A stretch of DNA of 64,000 nucleotides from Streptomyces sp. NA02950 (GTDB lineage Bacteria; Actinomycetota; Actinomycetes; Streptomycetales; Streptomycetaceae): assembly GCF_013364155.1 (NCBI RefSeq), contig NZ_CP054916.1:5887001-5951000 (forward strand). The letters are read 5' to 3'. This document shows, piece after piece, positions 1 through 8,069 of the stretch. The notes beneath the pieces are model-generated. The model worked only from the letters and a program-made list of their open reading frames with translations, ran no database searches and was not told the DNA's origin. Each line of letters opens with the position of its first letter. Position 1 is the first letter of the stretch. Made by a program: the position numbers and the translations under genes.

Positions 1-797
1 TTCCCGTCCTTGCCGATGATCAGGTCGCCTTCCCAGTGGCCGGGCAGGGCCCGGTCCTCGGCCTCGGCGGGCCGTTCGCTGATCATCACCATCGGGGTGG
101 TGAACCGCGGCTGGCGGCAGTTGGCCTGCTTCTGCGGCTTGCGGCGGGCCCGCCCCGAGCGCAGGGTGCCGGCGAGCTCGCGCCGTAGCCGGCCTCTGCC
201 CTGGACGTAAAGGGCCTGGTAGACGGTCTCGTGGACCACGTGCATCTCCGGCCGGTCGGGGAACTGTGCCCGCAGAGCGTGGCATACCTGCTCCGGGCTC
301 CACTTCTCGTCCAGCATCGCCTGGACGGCGGCCCGCAGCTCGGGGTTCTCGCTGATCTTCCGGCGCTTGGGGCGGGGCCGGCGGGCATCCGCGCGGGCCT
401 GGGCCGCGTAGGGCCGGTACTGACCGCTGCCCGGGTGCCGGTTGCGGCGGATCTCCCGGCTGATCGTGGACGGACTGCGGCCCAGCTCGGCCGCGATCGC
501 CCGGACCGTCGCCTTCTCACGCAGCCGGTCGGCGATGTGGATCCGGTCGGCCTCGCACAGGTACCGCGACGGCGCAGAAGGCGGCCCCACCGAGTTGATC
601 GGTGGGGCCGCCTTGTTGCTGCCGGACACGCCGCGTCCGTAGCGCCAGCGTTTCCCGGTCCGCCGGTTGATCCCGACAATCCGGCACGCTTCCGTGTTGC
701 TCACGCCCTGCTGCATGAGCCGGAAGTATGCCTCCCGCTCACGAGTGAGCTTCCTGGGTCCCTGCGGCTGCCGGTCCTCACGGATCTCGAAGTCCAT
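1..797 (-). CDS. IS30-family transposase, C-terminus cut by the window edge
   Basis: Reading the minus strand from an ATG at 797 gives an open frame that runs off position 1, so about 265 N-terminal residues are visible. They start MDFEIREDRQ. An N-terminal helix-turn-helix region (around QGVSNTEACRIVGINRRTGK) and a second one (TVRAIAAELGRSPSTISREI) are typical of IS30. Near the window edge the motif GHWEGDLIIGK carries the first Asp of the DDE catalytic triad. The other two acidic residues lie outside the window, so intactness cannot be judged. The element sits just upstream of rph, on the opposite strand. Confidence 0.93.
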   Translation of the reverse strand, partial: MDFEIREDRQPQGPRKLTREREAYFRLMQQGVSNTEACRIVGINRRTGKRWRYGRGVSGSNKAAPPINSVGPPSAPSRYLCEADRIHIADRLREKATVRAIAAELGRSPSTISREIRRNRHPGSGQYRPYAAQARADARRPRPKRRKISENPELRAAVQAMLDEKWSPEQVCHALRAQFPDRPEMHVVHETVYQALYVQGRGRLRRELAGTLRSGRARRKPQKQANCRQPRFTTPMVMISERPAEAEDRALPGHWEGDLIIGKDG

Positions 798-840
798 GCC
801 ACCCCTTGAGCTGGGGTGTTGCAACGACTCCTAGAACCCA
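798..840. mobile_element. Likely right end of the IS30-type element
   Basis: Only about 40 bases separate the transposase ATG from unrelated sequence ahead of rph. They include GGAGTCGTTGCAACACCCC on the minus strand, in the position where an IS30 terminal inverted repeat is expected. The matching left end is outside the window, so the exact boundary and any target duplication cannot be confirmed. Confidence 0.35.
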
Positions 841-882
841 AGCCCGGACCGGGGCCCTCCGGGTTGCCGATAGGCTCATCCC

Positions 883-1614
883 ATGTCTCGTATCGACGGC
901 CGCACCCCCGATCAGCTCCGCCCCGTCACCATCGAACGCGGATGGAGCAAGCACGCCGAGGGCTCCGTCCTCGTCTCCTTCGGCGACACCCGAGTGCTGT
1001 GCACCGCGAGCGTCACCGAGGGCGTGCCGCGCTGGCGCAAGGGCAGCGGCGAGGGCTGGGTCACCGCCGAGTACGCGATGCTGCCGCGCGCCACCAACAC
1101 CCGCGGCGACCGGGAGTCCGTCCGCGGCAAGATCGGCGGCCGCACCCATGAGATCTCCCGCCTCATCGGCCGCTCGCTGCGCGCCGTCATCGACTACAAG
1201 GCGCTCGGCGAGAACACCATCGTGCTGGACTGCGATGTCCTCCAGGCCGACGGCGGCACCCGCACCGCGGCCATCACCGGCGCCTATGTGGCCCTCGCCG
1301 ACGCCGTCGAGTGGGCCCGCGGCAAGAAGCTGATCAAGGCGACCCGGCAGCCGATCACCGGCACCGTCGCCGCCGTGAGCGTCGGCATCGTCGACGGCGT
1401 CCCCATGCTCGACCTCTGCTACGAGGAGGACGTGCGCGCCGAGACCGACATGAACGTCGTCTGCACCGGCGACGGCCGCTTCGTCGAGGTCCAGGGCACC
1501 GCCGAGGGCGAGCCCTTCGCCCGCGACGAGCTCAACGCCCTGCTGGACCTCGCCGTCGCGGGCTGCGGCTCGCTGGCCGGTATCCAGCGCGCGGCGCCGG
1601 CCGACGAGGCGTGA
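883..1614 (+). CDS. rph: Ribonuclease PH
   Basis: The 243-residue product trims the 3' end of tRNA precursors by phosphorolysis. The N-terminus [15 protein letters not shown] is the classic RNase PH opening, and [13 protein letters not shown] followed by [10 protein letters not shown] (the phosphate and RNA-binding face of the RNase PH fold) are present. Length matches the family (about 240 residues). The ATG is the first in frame and gives the family N-terminus. The gene is followed by a lipoprotein gene and rdgB on the same strand, a common actinobacterial order. Confidence 0.97.
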   Translation: MSRIDGRTPDQLRPVTIERGWSKHAEGSVLVSFGDTRVLCTASVTEGVPRWRKGSGEGWVTAEYAMLPRATNTRGDRESVRGKIGGRTHEISRLIGRSLRAVIDYKALGENTIVLDCDVLQADGGTRTAAITGAYVALADAVEWARGKKLIKATRQPITGTVAAVSVGIVDGVPMLDLCYEEDVRAETDMNVVCTGDGRFVEVQGTAEGEPFARDELNALLDLAVAGCGSLAGIQRAAPADEA

Positions 1615-1619
1615 GACGG

Positions 1620-1644
1620 CGGCCGGGCAACCACCGCCCGGCCG
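1620..1644 (+). terminator. GC-rich hairpin after rph
   Basis: A perfect 9-base-pair stem (CGGCCGGGC at 1620-1628, GCCCGGCCG at 1636-1644) closes a 7-base loop just after the rph stop. There is no T-run, which is common for streptomycete terminators. Confidence 0.5.
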
Positions 1645-1738
1645 TTGGCGTGTAGTCAGGTACCAGCACATCCACCGACACCCGGCCCCGGGGCGCGTCC
1701 GCGCCCCGGCGGGCCGCCCCCCGGGGAGGGACCGTTCC

Positions 1739-2134
1739 ATGGCTCCGCGCCACCGTCACCGACGCACCACCGCCGTCACCGCACTCGCCGCCGTGGCCCT
1801 CACGGTCCCCCTCGCCGTCGGATGCGGCGCGGTGGAGAAGGCCTTCGACTGCGCCCAGCTCGCGGTCGAGATATCCAACGACGTGGACGACCTCCAGAAC
1901 GCCGTGATCGGTGCCGCGAACGACCCCACCGAGACCGGCCGGGTGCTCACCGCCCTGGACAAGGACATCGACAAGCTGGACGACCGCACCGACAACGCCG
2001 ACGTCAGCAAGGCCATCGGCCACCTCCAGACGGCCGTGGACAATGTGCAGAAATCCGTCGACCAGGGCAAGAACCCCGATCTGACCCCCGTCCGGGACGC
2101 GGCGGGCGAGCTGACCAAGGTCTGCACCCCCTGA
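1739..2134 (+). CDS. Small predicted lipoprotein
   Basis: The 131-residue protein starts with a basic stretch, then a hydrophobic segment ending in the lipobox LAVGC (Cys about residue 29), so it is probably exported and lipid-anchored to the outer face of the membrane. The rest is hydrophilic and helical (repeated D/K/T-rich segments such as DKDIDKLDDRTDN), with two further cysteines (DCAQ and the C-terminal VCTP). I do not recognise a named family. It lies between rph and rdgB with GGGGAGGG ahead of the ATG. Its function is unknown. Confidence 0.8.
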   Translation: MAPRHRHRRTTAVTALAAVALTVPLAVGCGAVEKAFDCAQLAVEISNDVDDLQNAVIGAANDPTETGRVLTALDKDIDKLDDRTDNADVSKAIGHLQTAVDNVQKSVDQGKNPDLTPVRDAAGELTKVCTP

Positions 2135-2157
2135 CCGTCCCTCGATAATCGAGAGCT

Positions 2158-2793
2158 ATGCAGCAACGTTCAGAGGGACATCTCCCACACCCCCGCCGTC
2201 TGATCCTCGCCACCCGCAACGCCTACAAGATCACCGAACTGCGCTCGATCCTCGGCGAATCCGGGCTCGACGTCGAACTCGTGGGCGCCGACGCCTATCC
2301 GGAGATCCCCGACGTCAAGGAGACCGGCGTGACCTTCGCGGAGAACGCCCTCCTCAAGGCCCACGCCCTGGCCGACGCCACCGGACACCCCGCCATCGCC
2401 GACGACTCCGGCCTCTGCGTGGACGTCCTCGGCGGCGCCCCCGGCATCTTCTCCGCCCGCTGGTCCGGCCGCCACGGCGACGATCGCGCCAACCTCGAAC
2501 TCCTGCTCGCCCAGATCTCCGACGTCCCCGACGAACACCGCGGCGCCCACTTCGAATGCGCCGCCGCCCTCGCCCTCCCGGACGGCACCGAACGGGTCGT
2601 CTCCGGCCGCCTCACCGGAACACTCCGTCACGCGCCCACCGGCGGCGGTGGTTTCGGCTACGACCCCATCCTCCAGCCCCACGGCGAAACCCGCACCTGC
2701 GCCGAGCTGACCCCCGAGGAGAAGAACGCCATCAGCCACCGCGGCAGGGCCTTCCGTGCCATCGCGCCGGTGGTGCGCGAACTGCTGGGGTGA
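2158..2793 (+). CDS. rdgB: RdgB/HAM1 family XTP/dITP diphosphatase
   Basis: The 211-residue enzyme hydrolyses non-canonical purine nucleoside triphosphates (dITP, XTP) to the monophosphate, keeping them out of DNA and RNA. Hallmarks are ILATRNAYKITELRSIL near residue 17, the substrate-pocket segment TFAENALLKA, the DDSGLCVDVLGGAPGIFSAR block and the FGYDPI motif near residue 164. The ATG at 2158 gives about 15 residues before the conserved core; a slightly later start is possible. A strong hairpin follows. Confidence 0.95.
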   Translation: MQQRSEGHLPHPRRLILATRNAYKITELRSILGESGLDVELVGADAYPEIPDVKETGVTFAENALLKAHALADATGHPAIADDSGLCVDVLGGAPGIFSARWSGRHGDDRANLELLLAQISDVPDEHRGAHFECAAALALPDGTERVVSGRLTGTLRHAPTGGGGFGYDPILQPHGETRTCAELTPEEKNAISHRGRAFRAIAPVVRELLG

Positions 2794-2800
2794 ACCGCTG

Positions 2801-2833
2801 AGGGGCGCCTCACCGGGTTTGTGAGGCGCCCCT
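2801..2833. terminator. Bidirectional intrinsic terminator
   Basis: A perfect 13-base-pair stem (AGGGGCGCCTCAC at 2801-2813 with GTGAGGCGCCCCT at 2821-2833) encloses a 7-base loop. It lies between rdgB and the convergent tRNA-Leu gene, so it can end transcription from both sides. Confidence 0.85.
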
Positions 2834-2840
2834 GGACATG

Positions 2841-2924
2841 TGCGGCCGGTGGGACTCGAACCCACACGGGATTTCTCCCACGGCGACCTAAACGCCGCGC
2901 GGCTGCCAGTTACGCCACGGCCGC
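2841..2924 (-). tRNA. tRNA-Leu (anticodon UAG)
   Basis: The minus strand folds as an 84-nt class II tRNA: acceptor GCGGCCG pairs with CGGCCGC, the discriminator is A, the anticodon stem CGGCG/CGCCG holds the loop TTTAGGT (anticodon TAG), there is a long variable arm, and the T-loop GTTCGAG is standard. CCA is not encoded. The tRNA reads CUA codons. Confidence 0.95.
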
Positions 2925-3168
2925 AATCGCAGGCCATGCTACCGGGCCGACAGTAGTGAGAGTGGCCGTGCACGTGCCTACGCCAGGGGCTTCGCCGTGT
3001 GAAGGGGCTGGTGTCGATCCCGCGCTGCGCGACCAGCGGCTGAAGCCCACGGCGCCGCCCGCCGCTGGCTTCGCCCTCGAGTACGCGTATGAGGTCTGCC
3101 CAGGCCGATGAACGGGCAACGGCTTCGGCGCCCCCGGGTGGGCCGGGACCTGCCCAGGAGGGGTGGGC

Positions 3169-3636
3169 TCAGAGGCCCAGGTCCTTGATGATCTTGGCGA
3201 CGTGGCCGGTGGCCTTCACGTTGTAGAGGGCGCGCTCGACCTTGCCGTGTTCGTCGACGATCACGGTGGAGCGGATCACGCCGGTGACGACCTTGCCGTA
3301 GAGCTTCTTCTCGCCGTAGGCGCCGTAGGCCTCGAGGGTCTTCTTGGAGGGGTCGCCGAGGAGGGTGATCTTGAGGTTCTCCTTCTCGCGGAACGTGGCC
3401 AGCTTCTCCGGCTCGTCGGGGGAGATGCCGATGACGTCGTAGCCGTGGCCGGAGAGGAAGGCGAGGTTGTCGGTGAAGTCGCACGCCTGCTTGGTGCAGC
3501 CCGGGGTGAGGGCGGCGGGGTAGAAGTAGACGATGACCTTGCGGCCCGCGTGGTCGGCGAGCGAGACCTCCGCGCCGTCCGCGTCGGGGAGGGTGAAGGC
3601 GGGGGCGGTGTCGCCGGGCTGAAGTCGCTCGCTCAT
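3169..3636 (-). CDS. bcp: BCP-type thioredoxin-dependent peroxiredoxin
   Basis: The 155-residue thiol peroxidase reduces hydrogen peroxide and organic hydroperoxides. The N-terminus GDTAPAFTLPDADG and YFYPAALTPGCTKQACDF show the thioredoxin fold with the peroxidatic Cys (TPGC) and a second Cys five residues later (KQAC), as in the atypical two-Cys BCP class. Length matches the family. It is transcribed toward the tRNA-Leu gene. The roughly 240 bases between the two hold no gene that I can support. Confidence 0.95.
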   Translation of the reverse strand: MSERLQPGDTAPAFTLPDADGAEVSLADHAGRKVIVYFYPAALTPGCTKQACDFTDNLAFLSGHGYDVIGISPDEPEKLATFREKENLKITLLGDPSKKTLEAYGAYGEKKLYGKVVTGVIRSTVIVDEHGKVERALYNVKATGHVAKIIKDLGL

Positions 3637-3772
3637 GGTTCGGGTGCTCCTCGTGGCATCGGGTACATACCGACATTAGCCAGCTTTGCGACCGGGGGTG
3701 CCATGGGGCGGGGAAGAGAACAAGCTGACAGACTGTCCATCACGAATCATCGAGACTGACGGAGGCAGCGCG

Positions 3773-4093
3773 GTGTCGGATGCCAGGACCCCTGCGCAGA
3801 TCGAGGCGGACATCGTCCGCAGGCGGCAGGAGCTCGCCGTGACGCTCGACGAGATCGGGGTGCGGCTGCACCCGAAGACGATCGTCGGGGACGCGAAGGC
3901 GAAGGCGGCGTCGGCCGTGGACCGGACCGCCGGGCGGGCGTACGTCTCCGCGAACCGGATGGTCACGAACGTGCGCGGCCAGCTGGTGGGCGAGGACGGG
4001 GCGCCCCGGATGGAGCGGATCGTGCCGGTCGCGCTGGTCGTGGTGGGGCTGGTCGGGCTGCTCACGTTTTCCTCGCGGCGCCGTCGCGGCTAG
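3773..4093 (+). CDS. DUF3618-type small membrane protein
   Basis: The start is taken as GTG 3773 because a GGAGG at 3761-3765 lies seven bases upstream; a longer reading from 3686 lacks such a site. The 106-residue product opens SDARTPAQIEADIVRRRQEL, the pattern of DUF3618 proteins, has an amphipathic middle, and ends with one transmembrane helix (IVPVALVVVGLVGLLTF) followed by an Arg-rich cytoplasmic tail. Its function is unknown. It is divergent from bcp. Confidence 0.85.
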   Translation: MSDARTPAQIEADIVRRRQELAVTLDEIGVRLHPKTIVGDAKAKAASAVDRTAGRAYVSANRMVTNVRGQLVGEDGAPRMERIVPVALVVVGLVGLLTFSSRRRRG

Positions 4094-4192
4094 GGCGCCC
4101 CGGTCGGCGCGCCCCGGTCCCGTCCCGGCCTCGGTCCGGGCGTCGGCCGCCCTGCGGCCTCGGGACGCCCCGCGGCCAGGTACGGTCATGAC

Positions 4193-4534
4193 GTGAGTAC
4201 GAACACGTCCCATGACAAGCTGCCCATCCGGATGCTGCACGACCGGGTGCTGGTCCGCACCGACATTCCGGAGGGCGAGCGCCGGTCCACCGGCGGCATC
4301 GTCATCCCCGCCACCGCGGCGGTCGGCAGGCGGCTGGCCTGGGCCGAGGTGGTCGCGGTCGGGCAGAGCGTACGGACCGTGGAGCCGGGCGACCGGGTGC
4401 TCTACGACCCGGAGGACCGCGCCGAGGTCGAGGTGCGCGGCGTCGCCTATGTGCTGATGCGGGAGCGCGATCTGCACGCGGTGGCCGCCGAGCGGCTGGA
4501 GGGCGCCGAGGACTCCACCGGGCTGTATCTGTAG
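4193..4534 (+). CDS. GroES-like (Cpn10 family) protein
   Basis: The 113-residue protein starts at a GTG and contains the Cpn10 core: PIRMLHDRVLVRTD, the mobile-loop-like segment GERRSTGGIVIP, and AEVVAVGQSVRTVEPGDRVLYDPEDRAEVEV. No groEL is adjacent, and the C-terminus is extended beyond a normal GroES (about 95-100 residues), so this is probably a second, stand-alone GroES-like protein rather than the main co-chaperonin. Its partner is not shown by the sequence. Confidence 0.85.
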   Translation: MSTNTSHDKLPIRMLHDRVLVRTDIPEGERRSTGGIVIPATAAVGRRLAWAEVVAVGQSVRTVEPGDRVLYDPEDRAEVEVRGVAYVLMRERDLHAVAAERLEGAEDSTGLYL

Positions 4535-4586
4535 CGGAGTCCGTAGCGGATACGCGGCGGTCGCCCAGGCGCTCCTGGAAACGGCC

Positions 4587-4616
4587 GGAGGGTGGTGACC
4601 CGCGTCACCACCCTCC
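4587..4616. terminator. Bidirectional terminator hairpin
   Basis: A perfect 13-base-pair stem (GGAGGGTGGTGAC at 4587-4599, GTCACCACCCTCC at 4604-4616) has a 4-base loop. It separates the GroES-like gene from the convergent penicillin-binding protein gene. Confidence 0.85.
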
Positions 4617-4668
4617 GTCACGTCTGCCGGTCCTGAGCGGTCCCGGCCGCGGCCCTCAGCGGCGGTCC

Positions 4669-6987
4669 TCAGCCGCCCTCCAGGCCGCCGGGATCACCTT
4701 CGCCCTCGTCGGCGCCCTCGCCCTGGTCACCACCCTCTCCGCCGGTATCCTCCGCCGATGGCTCTCCGGTCGGGAGCCCCGTCGGCGGGTCGAACGTCGG
4801 GAGGTCCGTGGGCGCGGACGGCAGATCGCTGGGCAGGGTCGGGACCGAGGTGTCCGGCGGGGTGGTCGCCGGAGGCGTGGTCACCACCGGCGGCAGACCG
4901 GTCGGGGCCTCGGGGGTGGTCGGGACGTCGTCCGGGACGCCGCTGCCGTCCTCCAGCCGCAGGTCGAACTCGGTCGGCGGCTTCCCCTCCAGCGCGCTCG
5001 CGGTGTACTCGGCCCAGATCTCCGCGGGGTAGCCGCCGCCGTTGATCCGCTCCAGTCCGGTCGCCCCGTACAGCGGCTTCTGTACGCCCGTATTGGAGTC
5101 CTGGCCCATCACGGACACGACGGTCGCCAGATCCGGGGTGTAGCCCGCGAACCAGGCGGCCTTGTCCTCCTCCGCGGTGCCGGTCTTGCCCGCCGCCGGG
5201 CGCTCGGCGCCCTGGGCCGCGGTGCCGGTGCCGCCGTCGACCACGCTCTGGAGCACCTGGGTGGTGGTGTCGGCGGCGACGCGCGGAATGGCCTGCCGGT
5301 GCTCCCGGGACGGGAGCTTGATCTGCTCCCCGTCCTTGGTGATCTCCGAGACCAGGGAGTAGTGCCCGTGCCTGCCGTGGTTGGCCAGGGTCGCGTACGC
5401 CTCGGTCATGTCCAGCACGCTGGCGGTGGCCGGGCCCAGCGCGATGGACGGGGAGGCGTGCAGATCGGGGGTCTCCTCGGGGATGCCGAGGTCGAGGGCG
5501 GTCCGCTTGACCTTGCGCGGGCCGACGTCCTCGGCCATCTGCGCGTAGACCGAGTTCACCGAGTTGTCGGTGGCCGTGGTGACGTCGATGTCGCCGTAGT
5601 CGAGGTCGTCCTCGTTGGCGGGGGAGTAGCCGGTCGGGCCGTCCCGGCCGATCACCTCGCGCCGGTTGTCCCCGTTGTAGAGCGTGTCCGGCGTGATCGT
5701 CTGGCCGTCCTGGGTGGTGGCCCCATAGCGCACCGCCGAGGTGAACACGAACGGCTTGAAAGTGGAGCCCACCTGGTAGTCACGTCGGGTCGCGTTGTTG
5801 ACGAACTGCTTGGTGTAGTCGATGCCGCCGTAGAGCGCGACCACTCTGCCGGTCTTGGGATCGATCGAGGCACCGCCCGCGCGGACGTAGGAGTCGACCT
5901 TCCGGTCGTTGCTGAGCTTGCTCATCAGCCGCTCGCGCACGGCCGCGGCGAAGGCGTCCTGCCGCTCGGGGTCGATCGTGGTGGTGATGCGGTAGCCGCC
6001 GCGCGCCAGGGTCTGTTCGTCGACGATCCCGTTGCTGGTCAGGTAGTCCTGGACCGCCTCGATCAGATAGCCGCGCTGTCCGGACAGACCGGAGGGGGCG
6101 CGGGCCGCCGAGGGCGCGGGGAAGGTCATCTTGTGCCGGGCGGCCCGGCTGAGCCAGCCCTTCTTGACCATGCCGTCCAGGACGTAGTGCCACCGGGCCA
6201 CGGCCTGCCGCTTGTTCTGCGGGTGGGAGACGACGTCATAGGCGCTGGGGGCGTTGAGCAGGGTGGCCAGATACGCGCTCTCGGCGGTGTTCAGCTGTCC
6301 GATGTCCTTGCGGTAGTACGCCTGGGCGGCGGCCTGGATCCCGTAGGCGTTGCGCCCGAAGTAGCTGGTGTTGAGATAGCCCTCGAGGATCTTGTCCTTG
6401 CTCACCTCGCGGTCCAGCTTGATCGCGATGAAGAACTCCTTCACCTTGCGGGTGACGGTCTGTTCCTGGTCCAGGTAGTAGTTCTTCACGTACTGCTGGG
6501 TGATGGTGGAGCCGGACTGCTTGCCCTTGCCGGTGGCGGTGTTCCACCCGGCCCGGACCATCGCCACGGGGTTGATCGCCGACTCGGAGTAGAAGTCCCG
6601 GTCCTCGGCGGCCAGCACCGCGTGCTGGGTGGTCTTGGACACCTCACTGAGCGGGACGTTCTCCCGGTTGACCTTGCCCTCGCGGGCCAGTGGGGTGCCG
6701 TCGGAGTAGAGGAAGACATTGCTCTGGGCGATGGCGGCCTTGTTGGCCGGGGGGATGTCGACGAGCAGGTAGCCGCTGACGAGTCCGCCCGCGACCAGCA
6801 GGACGATCAGCAGGAAGCCGCCGAGCACCATCCGCCAGGTGGGGATCAGACGACGCCAGCCGGTGCGCTGGGGACGGCCTTTCCTGCCCTTGCCGGACTT
6901 TCCGGACCTGCCGCTGCTCTTGCCTCTGCCACTCGGGGCGCCCGTGCCGGCTGCGCTGCCGACGATCAGCTGGGGCTCGTCGCTCAT
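4669..6987 (-). CDS. Bifunctional class A penicillin-binding protein
   Basis: The 772-residue product polymerises and cross-links peptidoglycan at the outer face of the membrane. A basic, Gly/Ser-rich cytoplasmic tail precedes one transmembrane helix (about 53-76). The glycosyltransferase domain shows EDRDFYSE (catalytic Glu128), GSTITQQYVKN, and KDKILEGYLNTSYFGRNAYGI. The transpeptidase domain shows STFK (Ser408, Lys411), SVN (476-478) and KTG (601-603). A long Pro/Thr/Gly/Glu-rich tail (about residues 685-772) is probably disordered and extracellular. It is divergent from the ABC exporter operon. Confidence 0.95.
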   Translation of the reverse strand: MSDEPQLIVGSAAGTGAPSGRGKSSGRSGKSGKGRKGRPQRTGWRRLIPTWRMVLGGFLLIVLLVAGGLVSGYLLVDIPPANKAAIAQSNVFLYSDGTPLAREGKVNRENVPLSEVSKTTQHAVLAAEDRDFYSESAINPVAMVRAGWNTATGKGKQSGSTITQQYVKNYYLDQEQTVTRKVKEFFIAIKLDREVSKDKILEGYLNTSYFGRNAYGIQAAAQAYYRKDIGQLNTAESAYLATLLNAPSAYDVVSHPQNKRQAVARWHYVLDGMVKKGWLSRAARHKMTFPAPSAARAPSGLSGQRGYLIEAVQDYLTSNGIVDEQTLARGGYRITTTIDPERQDAFAAAVRERLMSKLSNDRKVDSYVRAGGASIDPKTGRVVALYGGIDYTKQFVNNATRRDYQVGSTFKPFVFTSAVRYGATTQDGQTITPDTLYNGDNRREVIGRDGPTGYSPANEDDLDYGDIDVTTATDNSVNSVYAQMAEDVGPRKVKRTALDLGIPEETPDLHASPSIALGPATASVLDMTEAYATLANHGRHGHYSLVSEITKDGEQIKLPSREHRQAIPRVAADTTTQVLQSVVDGGTGTAAQGAERPAAGKTGTAEEDKAAWFAGYTPDLATVVSVMGQDSNTGVQKPLYGATGLERINGGGYPAEIWAEYTASALEGKPPTEFDLRLEDGSGVPDDVPTTPEAPTGLPPVVTTPPATTPPDTSVPTLPSDLPSAPTDLPTFDPPTGLPTGEPSAEDTGGEGGDQGEGADEGEGDPGGLEGG

Positions 6988-7085
6988 GTCTCCTGGGACT
7001 CCTCGGCCGCCGTCGAGGGTTGCGCCGCGGCGGAATCGTACATGGTTGGGCGATTCGCGTCGTACGCCCCATAAAACACTGTCGC

Positions 7086-7153
7086 ATCATCCGTTCCGGC
7101 CCGCTTCCGTGGCACGCACCCGCGATGGGTCTGTGACCGGCTGAACGGATGAT
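7086..7153. promoter_or_regulatory. Perfect 11-bp inverted repeat between divergent genes
   Basis: ATCATCCGTTC (7086-7096) and its exact complement GAACGGATGAT (7143-7153) are separated by 46 bases in the 281-base gap between the penicillin-binding protein and the ABC operon. Two separated half-sites of this kind could bind a looping or dimeric regulator. No gene is visible in the gap. Confidence 0.4.
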
Positions 7154-7268
7154 TTCCCTCACACCTTCCGGTGAAAAACCGATGGCTGCGACTCCGCCAA
7201 CGGGGCTAGGCTCCTGAACTTCGGTGCCGGGAAGCCGGGGAGCGTCAAAGAGGGGGGGAACGGGGCGG

Positions 7269-8069
7269 ATGCGGCTGTACGCGGCCGTCGCGGTGAGCGC
7301 CTTCAAGCGCTACGCGACCTACCGGATCGCCACCGTCGCCGGAGTGTTCACCAACACCGTCTTCGGCTTCATCCTCGCGTACACCTACACCGCGCTGTGG
7401 GACGAACGCCCGCACCTGGGCGGCTACGACCTCTCCCAGGCGCTCACCTTCGTCTGGCTGGGGCAGGCACTGCTCGCGGCCACCGCCGTGATGGGCGGCG
7501 GCGTCCAGGAGGAGCTCCAGGAGCGGATCCGCTCGGGTGACATCGCCGTCGACCTCTACCGCCCCGTCGACCTCCAGCTGTGGTGGCTGGCGGGCGATCT
7601 GGGGCGTGCGCTGTTCCAGCTGCTCGGGCGCGGTGTGGTGCCGCTGACCCTTGGTGCGCTGGCCTTCCGACTCACCCTGCCCGCCTCGCCGTTGACCTGG
7701 CTGTGGTTCCTGCTGTCGGTGACGCTCGGGGTGTGCGTGGGGTTCGCGGTGCGCTATCTGGTGGCGCTCGCCGCCTTCTGGCTGTTCGACGTCGCGGGGC
7801 TGAGCATGCTGAGCGGACTGCTGTGCCTGTTCTTCTCCGGGATGATCCTGCCGCTGCACGTCTTCCCGGGGCGGCTCGGCGAAGTGGCCCGCGCCCTGCC
7901 CTGGTCGGCGATCCTTCAGGTGCCCGCCGATGTCTTCCTGGAGGAGCACCGGGGGGCCGGACTGCTGTGGGCCTTCGGCTTCCAGGCGGCGTGGGCGGTG
8001 GTGCTGCTCGCGGCCGGGCGGCTGCTCCAGTCGGTCGCGACCCGGAAGGTGGTGGTCCAGGGTGGGTGA
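7269..8069 (+). CDS. ABC-2 type exporter permease, first subunit
   Basis: The ATG at 7269 follows a G-rich ribosome site and gives a 266-residue protein starting MRLYAAVAVSAFKRYATYR. About six hydrophobic segments fit the ABC-2 permease family (PF06182-like). The conserved middle (QEELQERIRSGDIAVDLYRPVDLQ) resembles the cytoplasmic coupling region seen in such permeases. It overlaps the next gene by 8 bases and is co-transcribed with it and the ATPase. The substrate is unknown. Related three-gene sets in actinobacteria are annotated only as ABC-2 exporters. Confidence 0.85.
   Translation: MRLYAAVAVSAFKRYATYRIATVAGVFTNTVFGFILAYTYTALWDERPHLGGYDLSQALTFVWLGQALLAATAVMGGGVQEELQERIRSGDIAVDLYRPVDLQLWWLAGDLGRALFQLLGRGVVPLTLGALAFRLTLPASPLTWLWFLLSVTLGVCVGFAVRYLVALAAFWLFDVAGLSMLSGLLCLFFSGMILPLHVFPGRLGEVARALPWSAILQVPADVFLEEHRGAGLLWAFGFQAAWAVVLLAAGRLLQSVATRKVVVQGG

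Noticed and set aside
86..809. Long open frames on both strands across the first 800 bases
   Set aside because: They are out-of-frame shadows of the IS30 transposase, whose true frame has HTH and DDE motifs.
3001..3120. Possible small gene between tRNA-Leu and bcp
   Set aside because: Short frames only, with no ribosome site and no recognisable protein pattern.
5299..7074. 591-codon frame antisense to the penicillin-binding protein
   Set aside because: Val/Gly/Asp-rich mirror of the real gene, without motifs or ribosome site.
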